Positions 5,965 through 6,992 of a stretch of 6,992 nucleotides of DNA are shown in pieces (within the stretch, counting starts at the first letter, position 1; each line of letters begins with the position of its first letter). Under the pieces are notes generated by a model, which worked only from the letters and a program-made list of their open reading frames with translations, searched no databases and was not told the DNA's origin. The DNA comes from Gemmatimonas phototrophica (lineage in GTDB: Bacteria; Gemmatimonadota; Gemmatimonadetes; Longimicrobiales; Gaopeijiaceae): NCBI GenBank assembly GCA_945876015.1, contig CAMCNM010000101.1, positions 1-6,992 of the forward strand, read 5' to 3'. The position numbers were made by a program, and so were the translations under genes.

Positions 5965-6548
5965 ACGCTGCGCCCGTTCTGATCGCCGTACCCGTCCCGC
6001 GTCGCGCCATGTTGGCGGACGTCGAGACGATGTCGCGCATGATCAACCGGTATGCGGCGAAGGGCCTGATGCTCCCCAAGTCTCCGGCGGAGCTCAGTCG
6101 CAATTTCCGCGAGTACGTCGTGTTGCTCGGCCCGGGCGGCGTGGTGGCGTGCGGCGGACTGCGCGTCTACTCGAACGAGCTCGCGGAAGTGGTCGGGCTC
6201 GCGGTGCACGAGGAGTGGCAGGGCGGGGGGCTCGGCAGCCGCGTGGTCGAGCATCTGATCGAGGAGGCGCGCGCGCTCGAGATCAAGCGCGTCTTCGCGA
6301 TGGCGTTCGAGCCGCGCTTCTTCCACCCGATCGGATTCCGCACCATCCCGCGGGAGTGGCTGCCCGAGAAGGTTGCATCTGATTGCGTGGGGTGCGCGCG
6401 GCGCATGGAGTGCAAGGAGGTCGCGGTGCTGATGGATCTGGACTCGGATGCGCCGTCGCTGGCGAGCCGGGCGCGCGTCGGTCTGCGCATCTTCGAGGCG
6501 ACGCCGGCCCTCGGTGGGGGCCAGGTAGACCTGGGGCATTGCTCATAA
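5961..6548 (+). CDS. Short N-acetylglutamate synthase, GNAT family
   Basis: It probably transfers acetyl from acetyl-CoA to glutamate, the first step of arginine synthesis. It is a 195-residue single GNAT domain: an early 'ADVETMSRMINRYAAKGLML' helix pair (19-38), strands 'VVACGGLRVY' (61-70) and 'LAEVVGLAVHEEWQ' (74-87), the acetyl-CoA pyrophosphate loop 'QGGGLGS' (87-93), and 'RVFAMAFEPRFFHPIGF' (110-126). This matches the short stand-alone type known from Mycobacterium tuberculosis Rv2747 (called argA there), not E. coli ArgA, which also has an amino-acid-kinase domain. A C-x2-C-x5-C motif (C142, C145, C151) follows the core, as I recall for relatives in other phyla. The last 25 or so residues look low-complexity and run into the argG control region. 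The TTG start is backed by a strong ribosome site and overlaps the argD stop. Another amino-acid acetyltransferase is possible; the operon position makes glutamate the best guess. Confidence 0.82.
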   Translation: MNAAPVLIAVPVPRRAMLADVETMSRMINRYAAKGLMLPKSPAELSRNFREYVVLLGPGGVVACGGLRVYSNELAEVVGLAVHEEWQGGGLGSRVVEHLIEEARALEIKRVFAMAFEPRFFHPIGFRTIPREWLPEKVASDCVGCARRMECKEVAVLMDLDSDAPSLASRARVGLRIFEATPALGGGQVDLGHCS

Positions 6549-6552
6549 TGCA
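6539..6552. promoter_or_regulatory. Upstream ARG-box-like site before argG
   Basis: TTGCTCATAATGCA matches the ARG consensus at 9 of 14 positions, mostly in the right half (ATAATGCA). It begins exactly 21 bp before the stronger site at 6560, the spacing of tandem ARG boxes in E. coli operators. It overlaps the stop codon of the acetyltransferase gene. Confidence 0.45.
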
Positions 6553-6567
6553 GCTTTGGTGAATAAT
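6539..6567 (+). promoter_or_regulatory. Predicted argG promoter
   Basis: TTGCTC (6539-6544) and AATAAT (6562-6567) are 17 bp apart, an acceptable though weak sigma70-like pair with transcription starting near 6574. CATAAT (6544-6549) is an alternative -10 without a good -35, which would start near 6556. Both versions sit under the two ARG-box-like sites. The unit could also be read from the argC promoter. Confidence 0.4.
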
Positions 6568-6573
6568 TATGCC
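6560..6573. promoter_or_regulatory. ARG box (ArgR operator) before argG
   Basis: TGAATAATTATGCC matches TGAATWWWWATTCA at 12 of 14 positions, the best ARG box in the window, in an A/T-rich patch unlike the surrounding coding DNA. It covers the proposed -10 of argG, as expected for repression by arginine-bound ArgR. Confidence 0.65.
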
Positions 6574-6619
6574 CACCAGATACAGACCGGCCCGACTGGG
6601 CCCAAGTGCTGGCTGGTGA
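6569..6619 (+). other. Possible 16-codon leader peptide with three Arg codons ahead of argG
   Basis: ATG 6569 opens a frame reading MPTRYRPARLGPSAGW before TGA 6617-6619. Arg codons are AGA, AGA and CGA at positions 4, 6 and 9, while the neighbouring genes use mainly CGC and CGG. GGTGA (6558-6562), six bases upstream, could serve as a weak ribosome site. The ATG lies inside the ARG box, so the frame can be transcribed only if transcription begins upstream of about 6560, for example from the CATAAT -10 or by readthrough from argC. Chance occurrence is quite possible. Confidence 0.22.
6589..6602 (+). other. Small hairpin in the argG leader
   Basis: GGCCC (6589-6593) pairs with GGGCC (6598-6602) around a GACT loop. 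It may be enclosed by CACCAG (6574-6579) pairing with CTGGTG (6613-6618). No T-run follows. A small element, possibly part of leader folding. Confidence 0.3.
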
Positions 6620-6627
6620 AGACTGAT

Positions 6628-6643
6628 GGCGGCGACATCCGCC
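6628..6643 (+). other. Second small hairpin in the argG leader
   Basis: GGCGG (6628-6632) pairs with CCGCC (6639-6643) around a six-base loop, ending 11 bases before the argG ribosome site. No T-run follows, so it is not an intrinsic terminator. Confidence 0.3.
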
Positions 6644-6654
6644 GGTGTCCCCAT

Positions 6655-6661
6655 AGGAGGG
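6655..6661 (+). promoter_or_regulatory. Strong ribosome binding site of argG
   Basis: AGGAGGG lies seven bases before ATG 6669, a near-perfect Shine-Dalgarno. It fixes the argG start and marks argG as translated independently of the upstream coupled genes. Confidence 0.8.
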
Positions 6662-6668
6662 AACCGAC

Positions 6669-6992
6669 ATGAAGGTCGTGCTTGGATATTCGGGTGGGCT
6701 GGATACCTCGATCATCGTCCCGTGGCTTAAGGAGACGTATCAGGCCGAGGTGATCTGCATGGCGGCGGACGTCGGCCAGAACGAGGACCTCTCGAAGCTG
6801 GAGAAGAAGGCCAAGGCCTCGGGCGCGTCCGAGCTGGTGGTCGAGGACCTCAAGAAGGAGTTCGTCGAAGAGTTCGCGTGGCCGACGCTGCGCGCCGGCG
6901 CGGTCTACAGCCGCCGCTACCTGCTCGGCACGTCGATGGCGCGCCCGTTGATCGCGAAGCGGCAGGTCGAGGTCGCGCGCCGCTTCGGCGCG
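6669..6992 (+). CDS. argG: Argininosuccinate synthase, N-terminal part (3' end outside window)
   Basis: It joins citrulline and aspartate with ATP hydrolysis to AMP, giving argininosuccinate, the penultimate arginine step. The first 108 residues are present and in frame to the window edge; family members are usually about 400 residues. The N-type ATP pyrophosphatase loop is clear in '[10 protein letters not shown]' (residues 6-15), followed by 'DVGQ' (34-37) and the citrulline/aspartate-side motif '[14 protein letters not shown]' (84-97). No other in-frame start precedes it closely, and the ribosome site confirms ATG 6669. It follows a 120-bp regulatory stretch with ARG-box-like sites, so it may be a separately controlled unit. 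argH would be an expected next gene, but it is beyond the window. Confidence 0.96.
   Translation, partial: MKVVLGYSGGLDTSIIVPWLKETYQAEVICMAADVGQNEDLSKLEKKAKASGASELVVEDLKKEFVEEFAWPTLRAGAVYSRRYLLGTSMARPLIAKRQVEVARRFGA

Noticed and set aside
4893..6539. 548-codon open frame on the minus strand across argD and the acetyltransferase gene
   Set aside because: Same reason: an antisense shadow created by G/C bias at third positions, without family resemblance.
6549..6563. Four-codon frame MQLW before argG as a leader peptide
   Set aside because: Too short, no Arg codon and no ribosome site.

Overview
The window reads as one stretch of a high-GC bacterial chromosome (roughly two thirds G+C by eye). 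All genes lie on the + strand and third codon positions are strongly G/C biased. The truncated left-hand gene is an outer-membrane TonB-dependent receptor ending in the usual terminal Phe, so the host has a Gram-negative type envelope. A TonB receptor, an ArgR-controlled arginine cluster and a short stand-alone GNAT N-acetylglutamate synthase together would fit Gemmatimonadota or a neighbouring phylum. That placement is a guess from gene style and was not tested.

Layout: (1) 1-1893, the C-terminal barrel part of a TonB-dependent receptor, followed by an 11-bp-stem hairpin (1926-1958). (2) 2026-2926, a two-gene unit: zinc-ribbon thioredoxin 2 (trxC) and, one base later, the arginine repressor argR. 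(3) A 145-bp intergenic region with two dyads and a sigma70-like promoter whose -10 lies inside a probable ARG box. (4) 3072-6548, argC, argB, argD and a GNAT-type N-acetylglutamate synthase, each start overlapping the previous stop (TTGCTGA, ATGA and TTGA junctions), so one translationally coupled operon. (5) 6549-6668, a second regulatory region with two ARG-box-like sites phased exactly 21 bp apart, a promoter-like pair under them, a 16-codon reading frame with three Arg codons, and small hairpins. (6) 6669-6992, the first 108 codons of argG, cut by the window edge.

Together the genes cover glutamate to N-acetylglutamate (GNAT), N-acetylglutamyl phosphate (ArgB), the semialdehyde (ArgC) and N-acetylornithine (ArgD), and then citrulline to argininosuccinate (ArgG). 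The steps from acetylornithine to citrulline (ArgE or ArgJ, and ArgF) are not in the window. ArgR is encoded just upstream and its probable operators precede both argC and argG, so the locus looks like a self-contained regulon.

No CRISPR array, mobile element, tRNA or rRNA was seen. The coding content is ordinary. The points worth a second look are regulatory: argR coupled to a thioredoxin gene, ARG boxes overlapping both promoters, a possible Arg-codon leader peptide ahead of argG, and a pathway in which neither ArgB nor the acetyltransferase carries the classical arginine-feedback module.
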